A stretch of DNA of 54,485 nt from Lactobacillales bacterium (GCA_031261705.1 JAISJD010000040.1:1-54485), one strand, 5' to 3'. Shown: positions 9,241-20,385, counted from the stretch's first letter. Notes: generated from the sequence alone by a model not told the origin. Made by a program: numbers and translations.

Positions 9241-10242
9241 TTAAACAGTTTCGTTTAACTCTTTGAAATGTTCATTCTTTTTATCGTATTTAAAGATGAT
9301 TGGTTCTGTTTTTGCCATTAATTGATCATTTAATACTAATTTAGTAATTTCATGATTTTCATAAGAAGTATAATAATAAGTTTTACTTTCATTGCAAGCA
9401 GAACCAACGTACAAAGAATAATCAGATTTATCCACATCTGTAACAACAATCCCTTTTGGAATACGGACAGTATTTAAAATGTGATAAGCATTGTTGATTC
9501 CTTCTGATTCATTTTTTGCAGATTCAATGGTTTCTTTAAAGAATGCTGCACGAACAAAACGTTCAGGAGGTGTGTAGCCACCTGGTAATCCAGAGGTTCC
9601 TGTTCCTTGAGAAAATGGTGTCGCTTTAAATTCGCCAAAATTTCTTGGTTCATATTGTTTTGGACGAACATTTAGATAGTTTCTCAAGTTAGTGATATGC
9701 CATTCTAATCGTGGCGTATTGGTCATGACACCAATTGGATTATCCATAAGATGCAATGTAGGTTCGGTTGGTTCAATTGCGACACATCTACCTGTTGTAT
9801 CTGTAATAATCCAATGAAGTGGCGTAACAATATCTAATTCAGGAACAGCAATATTCATTAAATTAATAGAGGCAATTTCTTTTTCGACTTCATCAATAGA
9901 TTGACAGTTTCCAAGTAACCACATAATCAATTCATGAGGAGCTAAATTAAGCTTTCCATCCACTTCTTTTTCTTGATAAACATCTTCACCGGGAAGATAT
10001 AATTCAGCAATAGATAAGCCGTATTCATTGACCCCATCAGCGACGAAATATAAGCTTCCTAAAACGCCTCCAGCACCAATATAACTATATTTATTTTTTA
10101 AAGATTTGCTATCTACTCCAGAAGTCCATTCAAAATTTCTTGGCATAAAAACAGGTGTAGTGTCTAATGGATGAGAAAAGTCCATTGTCCGTGACAAAAT
10201 ATGTTTTCCATCCAACGTTGTCGTAAAAATGCTTGTACACAT
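9241..10242 (-). CDS. choloylglycine hydrolase family protein (penicillin V acylase-like or bile salt hydrolase)
   Basis: An Ntn hydrolase of 333 residues that starts Met-Cys, so Cys2 becomes the N-terminal nucleophile after Met removal. Other active-site residues of the family are present: R18 and D21 in SRTMDF, N174 in MTNTP, and an Arg in PPERFVRAAFF (about 227). Residue 82 is Tyr (AELYLPGE). As I recall, penicillin V acylases carry Tyr at this place while bile salt hydrolases carry Asn, so the acylase or N-acyl-homoserine-lactone type is somewhat more likely. There is no signal peptide, so it is cytoplasmic. It is first in a two-gene unit with gadB. AAGGGAG precedes the ATG. Confidence 0.9.
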   Translation of the reverse strand: MCTSIFTTTLDGKHILSRTMDFSHPLDTTPVFMPRNFEWTSGVDSKSLKNKYSYIGAGGVLGSLYFVADGVNEYGLSIAELYLPGEDVYQEKEVDGKLNLAPHELIMWLLGNCQSIDEVEKEIASINLMNIAVPELDIVTPLHWIITDTTGRCVAIEPTEPTLHLMDNPIGVMTNTPRLEWHITNLRNYLNVRPKQYEPRNFGEFKATPFSQGTGTSGLPGGYTPPERFVRAAFFKETIESAKNESEGINNAYHILNTVRIPKGIVVTDVDKSDYSLYVGSACNESKTYYYTSYENHEITKLVLNDQLMAKTEPIIFKYDKKNEHFKELNETV

Positions 10243-10625
10243 ACAGTATCTCTCCCTTATATCTTAATTTCATTTCATGTAAAAAACAAATAAAAACAGC
10301 CAACTTAGTGACAAAAGAAAACCGATTTAAAACTAATTTACAATTGTTATCTAATTGAAATGATGAGAAACATTCTACACCAATCCTTTTACTTCTAAAA
10401 GAAAAAGCTATTTAATCTAATTCTAATAAGAGAAAACAGAACTATTTCCTATCTTTAATTTTAAGAAATTTATTCAATAAATTCAATGATAAGATTGGAA
10501 CTTAAAAAATAAAATAATCTTTCTTATTTATTTTTCTAATCAGTACTTTATATCAATACTGAAATTTAAGTGATTTAATTTCATGGTTTTCTTAAAATAC
10601 TTTCTAAACATTGCCTTAAGTATTT
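10243..10625. other. gene-free AT-rich stretch upstream of the cgh-gad operon
   Basis: About 380 bases with stops in all frames and no coding pattern. It must contain the promoter of the choloylglycine-hydrolase-family gene (minus strand), but I see no pair of -35 and -10 boxes that I would defend. No repeat or RNA fold stands out. Confidence 0.5.
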
Positions 10626-10654
10626 AAAAAAGCCAAGAATTTTTCAATTCTCAG
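10626..10654 (-). terminator. intrinsic terminator of msrA-yozE
   Basis: A short stem (AGAATT / AATTCT, extended by GC after two mismatches) is followed on the minus strand by six T. It lies 10 bases after the yozE stop. The stem is weak but the position is right. Confidence 0.6.
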
Positions 10655-10663
10655 CGTTCCTTA

Positions 10664-10885
10664 CTAATGATTGTTCTCTAAATACTTTTCCCAAGCTTCA
10701 TCAAACAATGTCATATCAGAAATATAATTTACTTCCATTTCTAAATAGCTCGAAATTTCATGGTAGTTTTCAGATTGTTTTGGAAAAGTAATATCATGGT
10801 CTACTTTGTTTGCTAAATAAACTTCTGCCTTCGACTCATTGGGCCCACGTTGCGTCATAAGGTAGTGATAAAAGCTTCTACGCAT
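10664..10885 (-). CDS. yozE: YozE family (UPF0346) protein
   Basis: A 73-residue cytoplasmic protein of the YozE SAM-like fold. The family pattern is visible: [12 protein letters not shown] at the start, [20 protein letters not shown] in the middle and [12 protein letters not shown] at the end. The molecular role is unknown. I chose the ATG at 10885: GGGAGG lies 9 bases upstream of it, whereas the in-frame ATG at 10894 directly abuts that same GGGAGG. With this start the gene overlaps the msrA stop by 8 bases, a coupled arrangement. Confidence 0.92.
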   Translation of the reverse strand: MRRSFYHYLMTQRGPNESKAEVYLANKVDHDITFPKQSENYHEISSYLEMEVNYISDMTLFDEAWEKYLENNH

Positions 10886-11405
10886 GTTGTTCATCCTCCC
10901 AATGCTCTTTTATAAATTCATGACGAAGAACACCTTCTTGGGCGTATCTAGCGGGATTCTTTTTATAATAATCTTGATGATAGTCCTCTGCCGCCCAAAA
11001 AGTTTGTGCAGGCTCGATACTTGTGACAATCGGCTGATCAAAACGTTCGCTAGCTTGTAACTCTGCTTTAGATTTTTCTGCAATAATCTTTTGTTCCTCA
11101 CTATTATAGTGGATGACTGGTCTATAATTATCCCCGCGATCTTGAAATTGTCCAAAAGCGTCAGTTGGATCAGTCACTTGCCAATAAATTTCCACTAATT
11201 TTTCATAAGGGAAAACCTCAGGGTCGAAAACAATTTCTACTGCTTCCGTATGACCTGTTGTATGGGTTAATATTTGCTCATATGTGGGATTTATAGTATG
11301 CCCACCTGTATAACCAGAAGTAACTTTTTTAATGCCTGGCTGCTTGTCAAAGGGTGAAACCATGCACCAAAAACAACCTCCAGAAAATATTGCTGTGTCT
11401 TCCAT
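10878..11405 (-). CDS. msrA: peptide methionine-S-sulfoxide reductase MsrA
   Basis: MsrA reduces the S-form of methionine sulfoxide in proteins and protects the cytoplasm from oxidants. The catalytic Cys is in FSGGCFWCM close to the N-terminus. [21 protein letters not shown] and [16 protein letters not shown] follow, all typical. I start at the ATG at 11405, which is preceded by GGGAGGG. An in-frame ATG at 11456 would add 17 unrelated residues. The protein is 175 residues, the usual bacterial length. It is followed by overlapping yozE. Confidence 0.96.
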   Translation of the reverse strand: MEDTAIFSGGCFWCMVSPFDKQPGIKKVTSGYTGGHTINPTYEQILTHTTGHTEAVEIVFDPEVFPYEKLVEIYWQVTDPTDAFGQFQDRGDNYRPVIHYNSEEQKIIAEKSKAELQASERFDQPIVTSIEPAQTFWAAEDYHQDYYKKNPARYAQEGVLRHEFIKEHWEDEQHA

Positions 11406-11465
11406 ATTCGATTCCCTCCCTCGCTTATTTTCAGAACTGCTTGTTGTTTTGTTCAAAAAAATAGC

Positions 11466-11838
11466 TAATAAATATCTTCTTTCCTATTCATCATACACAA
11501 AATTTCCGAAATAAAACAGCTAATTATGCCGATAATTACTCCAGAAAGGGTAAAAAGACCAAACATATCCATAATTTACCCGAAAATATTTTGAAAAGTA
11601 ATTGCCTTTCTCATAGAAATACTGCTAATCAGAGAAAAAATAGTAGCTGTCTCTCCAGCATGATAATATTTATTAATACCAATAGAAATCGTCAAGAAAA
11701 TAATACCAGAAGATATTCCTTGTGCAATTATTCCTAGAGCAAGAATCATCAATAAATCAAGTTTCATTACAAAAAGTATTTGTAGAAACGCTACGAGTAA
11801 ATTCCTTTGAAAGAACGCTAAGTAGACATAATAATTTT
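11466..11838 (-). pseudogene. relic of a polytopic membrane protein (MFS-like)
   Basis: A minus-strand frame from about 11838 to 11576 reads as continuous transmembrane helices (NLLVAFLQILFVMKLDLL, MILALGIIAQGISSGIIFL, ATIFSLISSIS), then hits a stop. A further hydrophobic piece (MDMFGLFTLSGVIIGIISC, ending at 11466) follows in another frame. No ribosome binding site precedes the ATG at 11767, and the helical reading continues upstream of it. I read this as the remains of a larger transporter, perhaps of the major facilitator type. The family is a guess; that it is a broken membrane-protein gene is more secure. Confidence 0.4.
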
Positions 11839-11903
11839 ATATATATTTTTTAACTAATTCAGAAAATTTTTTGATATTATTCTATCAAATTGAATGTTTA
11901 GAC

Positions 11904-11940
11904 AAAAAAATCCCAACCGTCGATAAATCAACAATTGAGA
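11904..11940 (-). terminator. intrinsic terminator of the GDSL-ypmS unit
   Basis: Positions 11911-11923 and 11928-11940 pair over 13 bp on minus-strand RNA (four G-U pairs, loop of 4), followed by seven T. It is about 115 bases after the ypmS stop, with no intact gene between. Confidence 0.75.
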
Positions 11941-12056
11941 ATAGACGCTACTTATTAAATTATTCAATCTCCACATGCCGTTAACTTATTAACCACTTCT
12001 AAATTTCTCTTACGCACATCATTTTTGTTGACGGAGGGACCACACGAATGTTACTT

Positions 12057-12704
12057 TTATTTTGTTGAAAACAAGTCAAAACTAATCTTATCGTTGATTA
12101 AATCAATTCTATTTGCTTTGACGAAAAATTTATTATCAAATTTCAGCTCGTCAAGTCGAATGACTATTTGATCTTTGGAAGATTGAATTTCTACAAAGCT
12201 TGGGAATTTATACGAATTTTTTACAAACGATAAAATCGTATTGGTTGGTAAGCCCAATGTTCCGACAGAAATACTGTTAACCTTTAGTTGAATATTTCCA
12301 TCTTCCATTTTATAAGGCTCAAAATAGATATATAAAGGAACTTTAGATCCTAAAAAAGTATAGGTTCCTTCTAAAACTGCTTGTTTATCTAAGTAAAATT
12401 TGTAAGTTGATTTCTTATCTTGATACCCTTTCAGCGTTTCATTAATTAAGCTGTTGACCTGTTCTTTGTTACTTGTTAAGGTCGTGATTTTCTCACCCTT
12501 AGCTTGTGTACTTTCGACAGTCGGTAGATTAGGTTCTCGAACGGTCATCGCCATTTTGAGACCAGTAAAAAGTATTCCAATAATTATTGCCAATAAAACA
12601 AAAAAGCCAATTTTCCAAATGTTCAGTTTATGACTTGTAGTAGGAGAAGTTTTTGGTTGCTTATTCGTTTCCGCAGAACGTCTCGGAGTTTCTTCATTTC
12701 TCAT
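12057..12704 (-). CDS. ypmS: YpmS family protein (DUF2140)
   Basis: A 215-residue membrane-anchored protein. One membrane segment (IGFFVLLAIIIGILFTGLKMA, residues about 35-55) follows a basic, Thr/Ser/Pro-rich cytoplasmic start. The extracytoplasmic domain matches DUF2140: NSLINETLKGYQ, LYIYFEPYKMEDGNIQLKV and GLPTNTILSFVKN. The function is not established. I chose the ATG at 12704, preceded by AAGGAGAG; a frame from 12737 would overlap the previous gene and lack a binding site. The partner upstream is the GDSL esterase, the same order as ypmR-ypmS in Bacillus. Confidence 0.88.
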   Translation of the reverse strand: MRNEETPRRSAETNKQPKTSPTTSHKLNIWKIGFFVLLAIIIGILFTGLKMAMTVREPNLPTVESTQAKGEKITTLTSNKEQVNSLINETLKGYQDKKSTYKFYLDKQAVLEGTYTFLGSKVPLYIYFEPYKMEDGNIQLKVNSISVGTLGLPTNTILSFVKNSYKFPSFVEIQSSKDQIVIRLDELKFDNKFFVKANRIDLINDKISFDLFSTK

Positions 12705-12721
12705 ATGTACTCTCCTTCCTC

Positions 12722-13606
12722 TTAATGATTTATCCATCTATTTTTGGTTTGACCTAATTCTTTAACCACTGCATTAGCCATAATTTCATAACCAAGATTA
12801 TTTGGGTGGAAGCTATCTCCCTCGTATAAGGCATCATTTGTGATTGTCTCAGGTTTCTGATTCTTTGAAGTAGAGCTAGAAGATGAAGTTGTTTTATTTA
12901 GCTCAGCAATGCCTTTTTCTCCGTCAATTCCCTTATAAAGCAAGTCATTAATCGGGATAAAATAAGAATTTCCTTCTGCTTCTACAACTTTTTGAGTGGC
13001 ATCATTCCAATTATTAATCACATCCTGCATGGTCGTAATCTCTGGAAAGTTTAAGTAAAAGGGATTATAAATGCCAACGACGTAAATTGGAGCCTTATCG
13101 TTCAGTTCACGAATTTCAAATAATAATTTTTGTATTCTCGCTTGATACTCTACCATCGGCTTATCAAAAGATTTCTGACTTAACTTAAAAAAGTCTTCAC
13201 GAATAACTTTCATTACGTCATTTCCACCAACTGTAATCGTGATGAAGTCCGCTTTTTTCATACCCTCTTTGATTTTATCTTTTTTATCTAAGCGCGATAA
13301 AATTTGTGTGCTCGTATTCCCACTCACACCAAAGTTCTCTGTTTTAACATTGACGTCGTACTTCTCTTCTACCTCTTGCTTTACAATCGGAATAAAACCT
13401 CCAGAACCCGTGGTATCTCCTACTCCCTCCGTCAAAGAATCCCCTATCGCCACGTAATAAATATCAGGTTCCTTTTTAGATTGAAGTGAAAGCTTCCCAA
13501 ACTGCGCTTTTTGAGGCGTAAGGAAGATATTAAGTAAAATGATAACCAAAAATAACGTCATAAAAAAAGTTCCAAATTCAATGACATATTTCTTTTTTCG
13601 ACTCAT
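12722..13606 (-). CDS. membrane-anchored SGNH/GDSL hydrolase (YpmR-like)
   Basis: An SGNH-fold lipase or esterase outside the membrane. The N-terminus has a signal anchor (YVIEFGTFFMTLFLVIILLN). Block I is YYVAIGDSLTEGVGD with the catalytic Ser, block III is TVGGNDV, and block V is GDSFHPNNLGYEIMA with the catalytic Asp and His. A low-complexity Ser/Thr run (about residues 245-252) sits in a loop. The natural substrate is unknown. The ATG at 13606 has GAGGGG upstream. The ypmS gene starts 17 bases after this gene ends, so they form one unit. Confidence 0.92.
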   Translation of the reverse strand: MSRKKKYVIEFGTFFMTLFLVIILLNIFLTPQKAQFGKLSLQSKKEPDIYYVAIGDSLTEGVGDTTGSGGFIPIVKQEVEEKYDVNVKTENFGVSGNTSTQILSRLDKKDKIKEGMKKADFITITVGGNDVMKVIREDFFKLSQKSFDKPMVEYQARIQKLLFEIRELNDKAPIYVVGIYNPFYLNFPEITTMQDVINNWNDATQKVVEAEGNSYFIPINDLLYKGIDGEKGIAELNKTTSSSSSTSKNQKPETITNDALYEGDSFHPNNLGYEIMANAVVKELGQTKNRWINH

Positions 13607-13640
13607 TCAGCACCCCTCTTTCCTACGCTTATTCATACTC

Positions 13641-13669
13641 AAAAAGTAGGCAAGTTTCCCTACCTACTT
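13641..13669 (-). terminator. intrinsic terminator of degV
   Basis: A 7-bp stem AAGTAGG / CCTACTT (13644-13650 and 13663-13669) is followed on the minus strand by a short T run, 11 bases after the degV stop. Confidence 0.65.
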
Positions 13670-13679
13670 ATTTATTAAA

Positions 13680-14522
13680 TTAATCCGTGTAGTACATAAT
13701 CGCAAACGCGCCTTTCCCAGTATGTGTTGCTACCACTGATCCCGTGTGTAACACGGGAATGGACATGTCTGGAAATAAATTCTGTAACTCTTTACGGAAT
13801 TTTTCAGCGATTTCTAACCCATCGGCATGCGAGATTCCAATTGCACGAATATTCGGCGTTTTTAATAATTGATCTTTCAATTCTGTAAACCACTTGCTGA
13901 ACGTCTTAGTTCCACGACCCTTCGCCACAGAAATAAGTCCTTCATTTATTGTTAATTCCATTACTGCCTTAATATTTAAAATATTAGAAATCAGCCCTGT
14001 TGCTCGTCCGATACGTCCACCTTTTACTAGATTATCAAGACTTGAAATCCCGATAAACAGGCGTGAATTTTCTTTCACTCGATTGACCTCGGCAACAATT
14101 TCATTCATAGATTTGCCTTCTTTTGCCATTTGCGCAGCTTTAATGACTTCAAAAGCTAGAGATTGGTCGATAAAGCCACTATCAATCACGGTAACCTCTG
14201 CTTTAGCTAAATTACTGGCTTGGCGTGCAGCCTCTGCTGTTCCGCTAAGAATGTGCGTTATATGAATGGATAGAATCTCACTTCCGTCACTTGCCAATTC
14301 TTCATACTTGTCTACGAATAAACCAATTGGCGGCTGACTCGTTTTAGGCATGGTTTCTGAATTTTCCATAAGGTTCATAAATTCTTCACCAGATAACTGG
14401 TCGTCTGAATAAATTATCCCATCAATCATTACGGATAATGGAACAACGGTAATATCCAATTCTTCCAATAATCGTGGTTCGATAGTAACAGATGAGTCTG
14501 TTACAATTTTTACATTTTTCAT
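13680..14522 (-). CDS. degV: DegV family fatty-acid-binding protein
   Basis: A two-domain cytoplasmic protein that binds a fatty acid. In the FakB group it presents fatty acids to the kinase FakA. The start (KIVTDSSVTI), PLSVMIDGIIY, TSQPPIGLF and HITHILSGTAEAARQA match the family, as does KGGRIGRATGLISNILNIKA. The length (280) is normal. Whether it is a true FakB cannot be told here, since no fakA is nearby. It is transcribed alone, divergent from trhA, with a terminator behind it. Confidence 0.92.
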   Translation of the reverse strand: MKNVKIVTDSSVTIEPRLLEELDITVVPLSVMIDGIIYSDDQLSGEEFMNLMENSETMPKTSQPPIGLFVDKYEELASDGSEILSIHITHILSGTAEAARQASNLAKAEVTVIDSGFIDQSLAFEVIKAAQMAKEGKSMNEIVAEVNRVKENSRLFIGISSLDNLVKGGRIGRATGLISNILNIKAVMELTINEGLISVAKGRGTKTFSKWFTELKDQLLKTPNIRAIGISHADGLEIAEKFRKELQNLFPDMSIPVLHTGSVVATHTGKGAFAIMYYTD

Positions 14523-14553
14523 AACTTTTCACTCTCTCTTTTACGAGGATACC

Positions 14554-14588
14554 TAACTTATGTTAGAATAAAACATACTCTAAAGTTA
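14554..14588. repeat. nested inverted repeats upstream of degV
   Basis: CTAACTTATGTT (14553-14564) faces AACATA (14572-14577) and AAGTTA (14583-14588), so two inverted repeats (TATGTT/AACATA and TAACTT/AAGTTA) share one centre. This lies 31-66 bases upstream of the degV start in the degV-trhA divergent region. It could be an operator or a leader hairpin; no regulator is identified. Confidence 0.35.
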
Positions 14589-14694
14589 AGTATATCAAAA
14601 TCAACATCAAATTACACGAATCTAAAGTAAATTTATCAATTTTTTTAGCAAATTAATTAAATTTTTCTTATATTCTATCACAAGGAGGAACATC

Positions 14695-15348
14695 ATGGAA
14701 AATCCAAAATTTACACGAAAGTATCTAATTTTAAATGAAGTTTTAAATGCAGTGACACATGGAATTGCGTTCGGACTAAGTATCGCAGGTTTAGTTCTAT
14801 TATTAATTAAAGGAGCACATCTAAACTCTCCGATTTACACGACTGCTTATGCACTTTACGGGGCAACGCTCATTCTGTTATTTTTATCATCAACCTTGTT
14901 CCATAGCTTAATTTTTACTAAGGCAAAAAAAGTTTTTCAAGTTTTTGACCATAGTTCTATTTATTTATTGATTGCTGGAAGCTACACTCCTTATTGTTTA
15001 CTAAGTATTAAAGGTTGGTTAGGCTGGGCATTATTGATAACAATTTGGGCTTTAGCGATTTGTGGGATTGTTTATAAATCAATCACTCTTCACAAAACTG
15101 AAAATGTCTCTAAAATTTCCACGATTCTTTATATTCTTATGGGTTGGATATGTGTTGTCGCGATTGAACCATTGTATCGAGCATTGGGAATTACAGGTGT
15201 TCTACTTCTCCTTTTTGGGGGTATAGCCTATACTGTGGGGGCCGTCTTTTACAGTTTTAAAAACGTTCGTTTCATGCACGTCGTTTGGCACCTATTTGTT
15301 ATGTTGGGTGCGGGATTTATTTTCTTTTCTATTTTCTTCACTACCTGA
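14695..15348 (+). CDS. trhA: hemolysin III family (PAQR-type) membrane protein TrhA
   Basis: A 217-residue protein with seven membrane segments. The family motifs are in order: NAVTHGIAFGLSI near the start, FLSSTLFHSL, FDHSSIYLLIAGSYTPYCL and MHVVWHLFVMLGA, with the conserved Ser/His/Asp metal-site residues. Bacterial members have been linked to membrane lipid balance; haemolytic activity is not implied. A full AAGGAGG lies 7 bases before the ATG. It is a single-gene unit ending at a strong bidirectional terminator. Confidence 0.94.
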   Translation: MENPKFTRKYLILNEVLNAVTHGIAFGLSIAGLVLLLIKGAHLNSPIYTTAYALYGATLILLFLSSTLFHSLIFTKAKKVFQVFDHSSIYLLIAGSYTPYCLLSIKGWLGWALLITIWALAICGIVYKSITLHKTENVSKISTILYILMGWICVVAIEPLYRALGITGVLLLLFGGIAYTVGAVFYSFKNVRFMHVVWHLFVMLGAGFIFFSIFFTT

Positions 15349-15355
15349 TGAAAAC

Positions 15356-15402
15356 AAAAATCGTATGATACACGTTTTAAAAACGACAATCATACGATTT
15401 TT
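15356..15402. terminator. bidirectional terminator between trhA and the PTS operon
   Basis: A perfect 14-bp stem (AAAAATCGTATGAT at 15356-15369 with ATCATACGATTTTT at 15389-15402) has T runs on both strands. It serves trhA from the left and the PTS IIA gene from the right. Confidence 0.92.
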
Positions 15403-15422
15403 ATTTTCACTTAGTGTCTACT

Positions 15423-15746
15423 TTATTTTACAACTTTATACAGCTCGATAATTTCTTTTGCTAAATCGACAAAAGTGATACTTGTCATTAAATGGTCTTG
15501 CCCATGAACCATGTAGATAGATACTTCGACAGTTTCACCGTTTGCGCTTTTTGTTAGCAGTTCTGTTTGACTATGATGTGCCTGAACAATAGCTGCATTT
15601 GCTGCTTGAATTTTTTCATCTGCTTGTACAAAATTTCCTTTTTTCGCTGCTTGAATTGCTTCGATAGCTAAAGACTTCGCCTCACCGCCAAATATAATTA
15701 AAGGCATTATTTCTTGCATTTGTGTATCATTCAAAAAAATCACCAT
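15423..15746 (-). CDS. celC: PTS lactose/cellobiose-family IIA component
   Basis: A 107-residue IIA protein that passes phosphate from HPr to IIB. The helical-bundle pattern is clear (FGGEAKSLAIEAIQAAKKG, AHHSQTELLTKSA), and the phosphorylated His is in MVHGQDHLMT. The start is uncertain: the ATG at 15746 directly abuts GAGAGGA, and a GTG three bases on is equally possible. It is the last gene of the IIC-glucosidase-IIA operon, 10 bases after the glucosidase. A IIB partner is missing from this operon. Confidence 0.93.
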   Translation of the reverse strand: MVIFLNDTQMQEIMPLIIFGGEAKSLAIEAIQAAKKGNFVQADEKIQAANAAIVQAHHSQTELLTKSANGETVEVSIYMVHGQDHLMTSITFVDLAKEIIELYKVVK

Positions 15747-15756
15747 TCCTCTCTAA

Positions 15757-18536
<2,780 letters not shown>

Positions 18537-18578
18537 GATATGAACCTTCTTTCTAAATATTTTTTTATTACAAGATTA

Positions 18579-18592
18579 TGTTACCGTTTTCT
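18579..18592 (-). promoter_or_regulatory. cre-like site upstream of celB
   Basis: On the minus strand AGAAAACGGTAACA fits the CcpA consensus TGWAANCGNTNWCA at all positions but the first. It lies 43 bases before the celB start, where binding would block transcription. Confidence 0.55.
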
Positions 18593-18614
18593 CATCGTTT
18601 TTTCAGTTTCTTAT

Positions 18615-18657
18615 ATGAAATTCTTTCATTAATCAATTTTCTTTCATGATTTGAAAG
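18615..18657. promoter_or_regulatory. two palindromes, probable RpiR-family operators
   Basis: ATGAAA-TTC-TTTCAT (18615-18629) and CTTTCA-TGATT-TGAAAG (18641-18657) are both built from TGAAA/TTTCA half-sites and lie between the divergent rpiR-type and celB genes. The second overlaps a promoter-like TTGAAA (18651-18656) with TAAAAT 18 bases on (18675-18680), reading towards the regulator. This suggests self-control, and control of the PTS operon through the first site. Confidence 0.55.
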
Positions 18658-18716
18658 AGAATAGATTAATGTCATAAAATATGTTAGAATAAACTAAAAA
18701 ATGCGAGGAAAAACAC

Positions 18717-19526
18717 ATGGGGATCTCTGATGTTGGACGTAAATTACAGGATATCGTTATTGCTTCAAGTGATGAAACTAGTCTTTCACCACTTATTGCT
18801 AAACGGCTACTAAATTTTTTAGAAATTGATTTCTCCGATTATTCTTTAGAAGATTTAGCGAGTTATTGCCTTGTTTCTCCTGCAAGCTTAAGTCGATTTA
18901 TCCAAAAAATCGGTTATCGTAATTATCAAGAATTTAAAGAAGCAGTTACTATCACTCGTAAGCGTGTTCACCAAGAAAGTTTCGATAAACAAAAAGAAAT
19001 CTACTCCTCTAAGCTTTCTCTTTCAGAAAATAGTAAACGTTATGCCGAGTTAATTAGAGAGAGTATTCAAACGACAGAACTAGCAATTCATCCTAGTCAA
19101 ATGGATAAAATTTGCCAACAAATTCATGACAATGAAAACATCTATTTATTTGGTGTTCACTCGTCTGGGGATATTTTACGTGAATTGCAGTATGCTTTTT
19201 TAGGTTTGGGTAAATTGGTTAATTATTATGATGGTCGGATAAATCAAAAAGAAATTGCGAATAGAATTGAAAATGATAGTATGATTATTGTTTTATCCGT
19301 TGGTGGAAATTTCTTTCGTCACATTAGTAATTGGTTTTTTCAACTCAACTTTGACAATTGTCAAAGTGTCCTAATTACAGCAAATAAAACCTTTAAACTT
19401 CGTAAAATGTTTGATGAAGTGATTGATTTAGGTGTACCCTCTATACAAAGTACTGGCATTTTTCAAGCTCAATTTTTGGTTGACTTATTATTTGCTAGGT
19501 ATCGTGAACTTTACGATAACAAATAG
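18717..19526 (+). CDS. MurR/RpiR family transcriptional regulator
   Basis: A 269-residue regulator with an N-terminal RpiR helix-turn-helix (YSLEDLASYCLVSPASLSRF, then QKIGYRNYQEFKEAV) and a C-terminal SIS sugar-phosphate-binding domain (ENIYLFGVHSSGDIL, DSMIIVLSVGGN). GAGGA precedes the ATG. It points away from the cellobiose-type PTS operon, the usual place for its specific regulator. The ligand is probably the phosphorylated beta-glucoside or glucose 6-phosphate, but this is inferred. TGAAA/TTTCA palindromes between the genes are the likely binding sites. Confidence 0.9.
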   Translation: MGISDVGRKLQDIVIASSDETSLSPLIAKRLLNFLEIDFSDYSLEDLASYCLVSPASLSRFIQKIGYRNYQEFKEAVTITRKRVHQESFDKQKEIYSSKLSLSENSKRYAELIRESIQTTELAIHPSQMDKICQQIHDNENIYLFGVHSSGDILRELQYAFLGLGKLVNYYDGRINQKEIANRIENDSMIIVLSVGGNFFRHISNWFFQLNFDNCQSVLITANKTFKLRKMFDEVIDLGVPSIQSTGIFQAQFLVDLLFARYRELYDNK

Positions 19527-19554
19527 AGTACTTACTCGGTAATCTTGGATAACA

Positions 19555-19585
19555 AAAAACTTCTCACTATTCAAGAGAAGTTTTT
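19555..19585. terminator. bidirectional terminator, rpiR-type gene and VIT gene
   Basis: An 11-bp perfect stem (AAAAACTTCTC / GAGAAGTTTTT) with a 9-base loop lies between the converging regulator and VIT-family genes, with T-rich flanks on both strands. Confidence 0.88.
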
Positions 19586-19593
19586 GTTTTTAT

Positions 19594-20274
19594 CTAAATT
19601 TTGAATAGATGACCAATTCCATAAGTGACAAACATGGTAATTAATCCAACGACCACATTTCTAAAAACAGCAGGTTTTCTTGGTGCCCCTCCTAGCGTTG
19701 CACTAACAAATCCTGTAACAAATAAAGCAACTGTTACAGCAAAAATAGTAAAGAGTACTCGAAGATTTTCTGGGAATAGCGTAATCGTCAACATTGGTAA
19801 AATGGAACCAATCGTAAATGAAATAAATGAAGAAAATGCCGCATGCCAGGGGTTCGTATACTCTCCCACTTCTAAATTATATTTTTGATGAATGGTTGTT
19901 TCAAGGGGATGTTTTTCCATTACTTCTTTGGCAATCGTCATGGAAAGTTCAGGACTAATTCCTTGTTCTTCATAGTATTTAGCCACGCTTGATAATTCTT
20001 CCTCAAAATTTGTTTTTAGAAGTTCTTTTTGTTTAATAATTGCTGCTTTTTCAGTATCTTTTTGAGTGCTTACAGAAACATACTCTCCACCTGCCATAGA
20101 AAAAGCTCCAGCTAAAACAGCAGAAAGACCGGCAATAAAAATAGGCATAGGATCATTCGTTGCACTTGCCATCCCAACAACGACCCCTGCCACTGAGACA
20201 ATCCCATCATTTGCTCCTAGAACGCCAGCACGTAAGATGTTCAAACGTTCCGCTAAATCATTTGTTTTATCCAT
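19594..20274 (-). CDS. VIT1/CCC1 family membrane protein (probable Fe/Mn transporter)
   Basis: A 226-residue membrane protein of the VIT/CCC1 family. The first segments carry the family signature: LRAGVLGANDGIVSVAGVVVG, then AGAFSMAGGEYVSVSTQKD. A charged middle part (about residues 70-135) corresponds to the cytoplasmic metal-binding helices, and three more membrane segments follow. Eukaryotic members move iron or manganese into vacuoles; in bacteria metal export is assumed. It is a single gene with its own terminator. Confidence 0.88.
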   Translation of the reverse strand: MDKTNDLAERLNILRAGVLGANDGIVSVAGVVVGMASATNDPMPIFIAGLSAVLAGAFSMAGGEYVSVSTQKDTEKAAIIKQKELLKTNFEEELSSVAKYYEEQGISPELSMTIAKEVMEKHPLETTIHQKYNLEVGEYTNPWHAAFSSFISFTIGSILPMLTITLFPENLRVLFTIFAVTVALFVTGFVSATLGGAPRKPAVFRNVVVGLITMFVTYGIGHLFKI

Positions 20275-20385
20275 TAAAATTCTCCTCTTAATACATTCTC
20301 ACTTCATTTTAATATAAAAAGAGTAGAAGAGAAAAAAATATCTTCTAAAATCAATGAGAATCTCTATCAATTGAAAGATTTCAAA

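Noticed and set aside
11850-11870. CodY-like sequence (AATTTTCTGAATTAG on the minus strand)
   Set aside because: Only about 11 of 15 positions fit, and it precedes a broken gene.
11964-12050. A 28-codon frame reading CGPSVNKNDVRKRNLEVVNK
   Set aside because: It looks protein-like but has no start codon or binding site and no family I know; mentioned only as possible debris.
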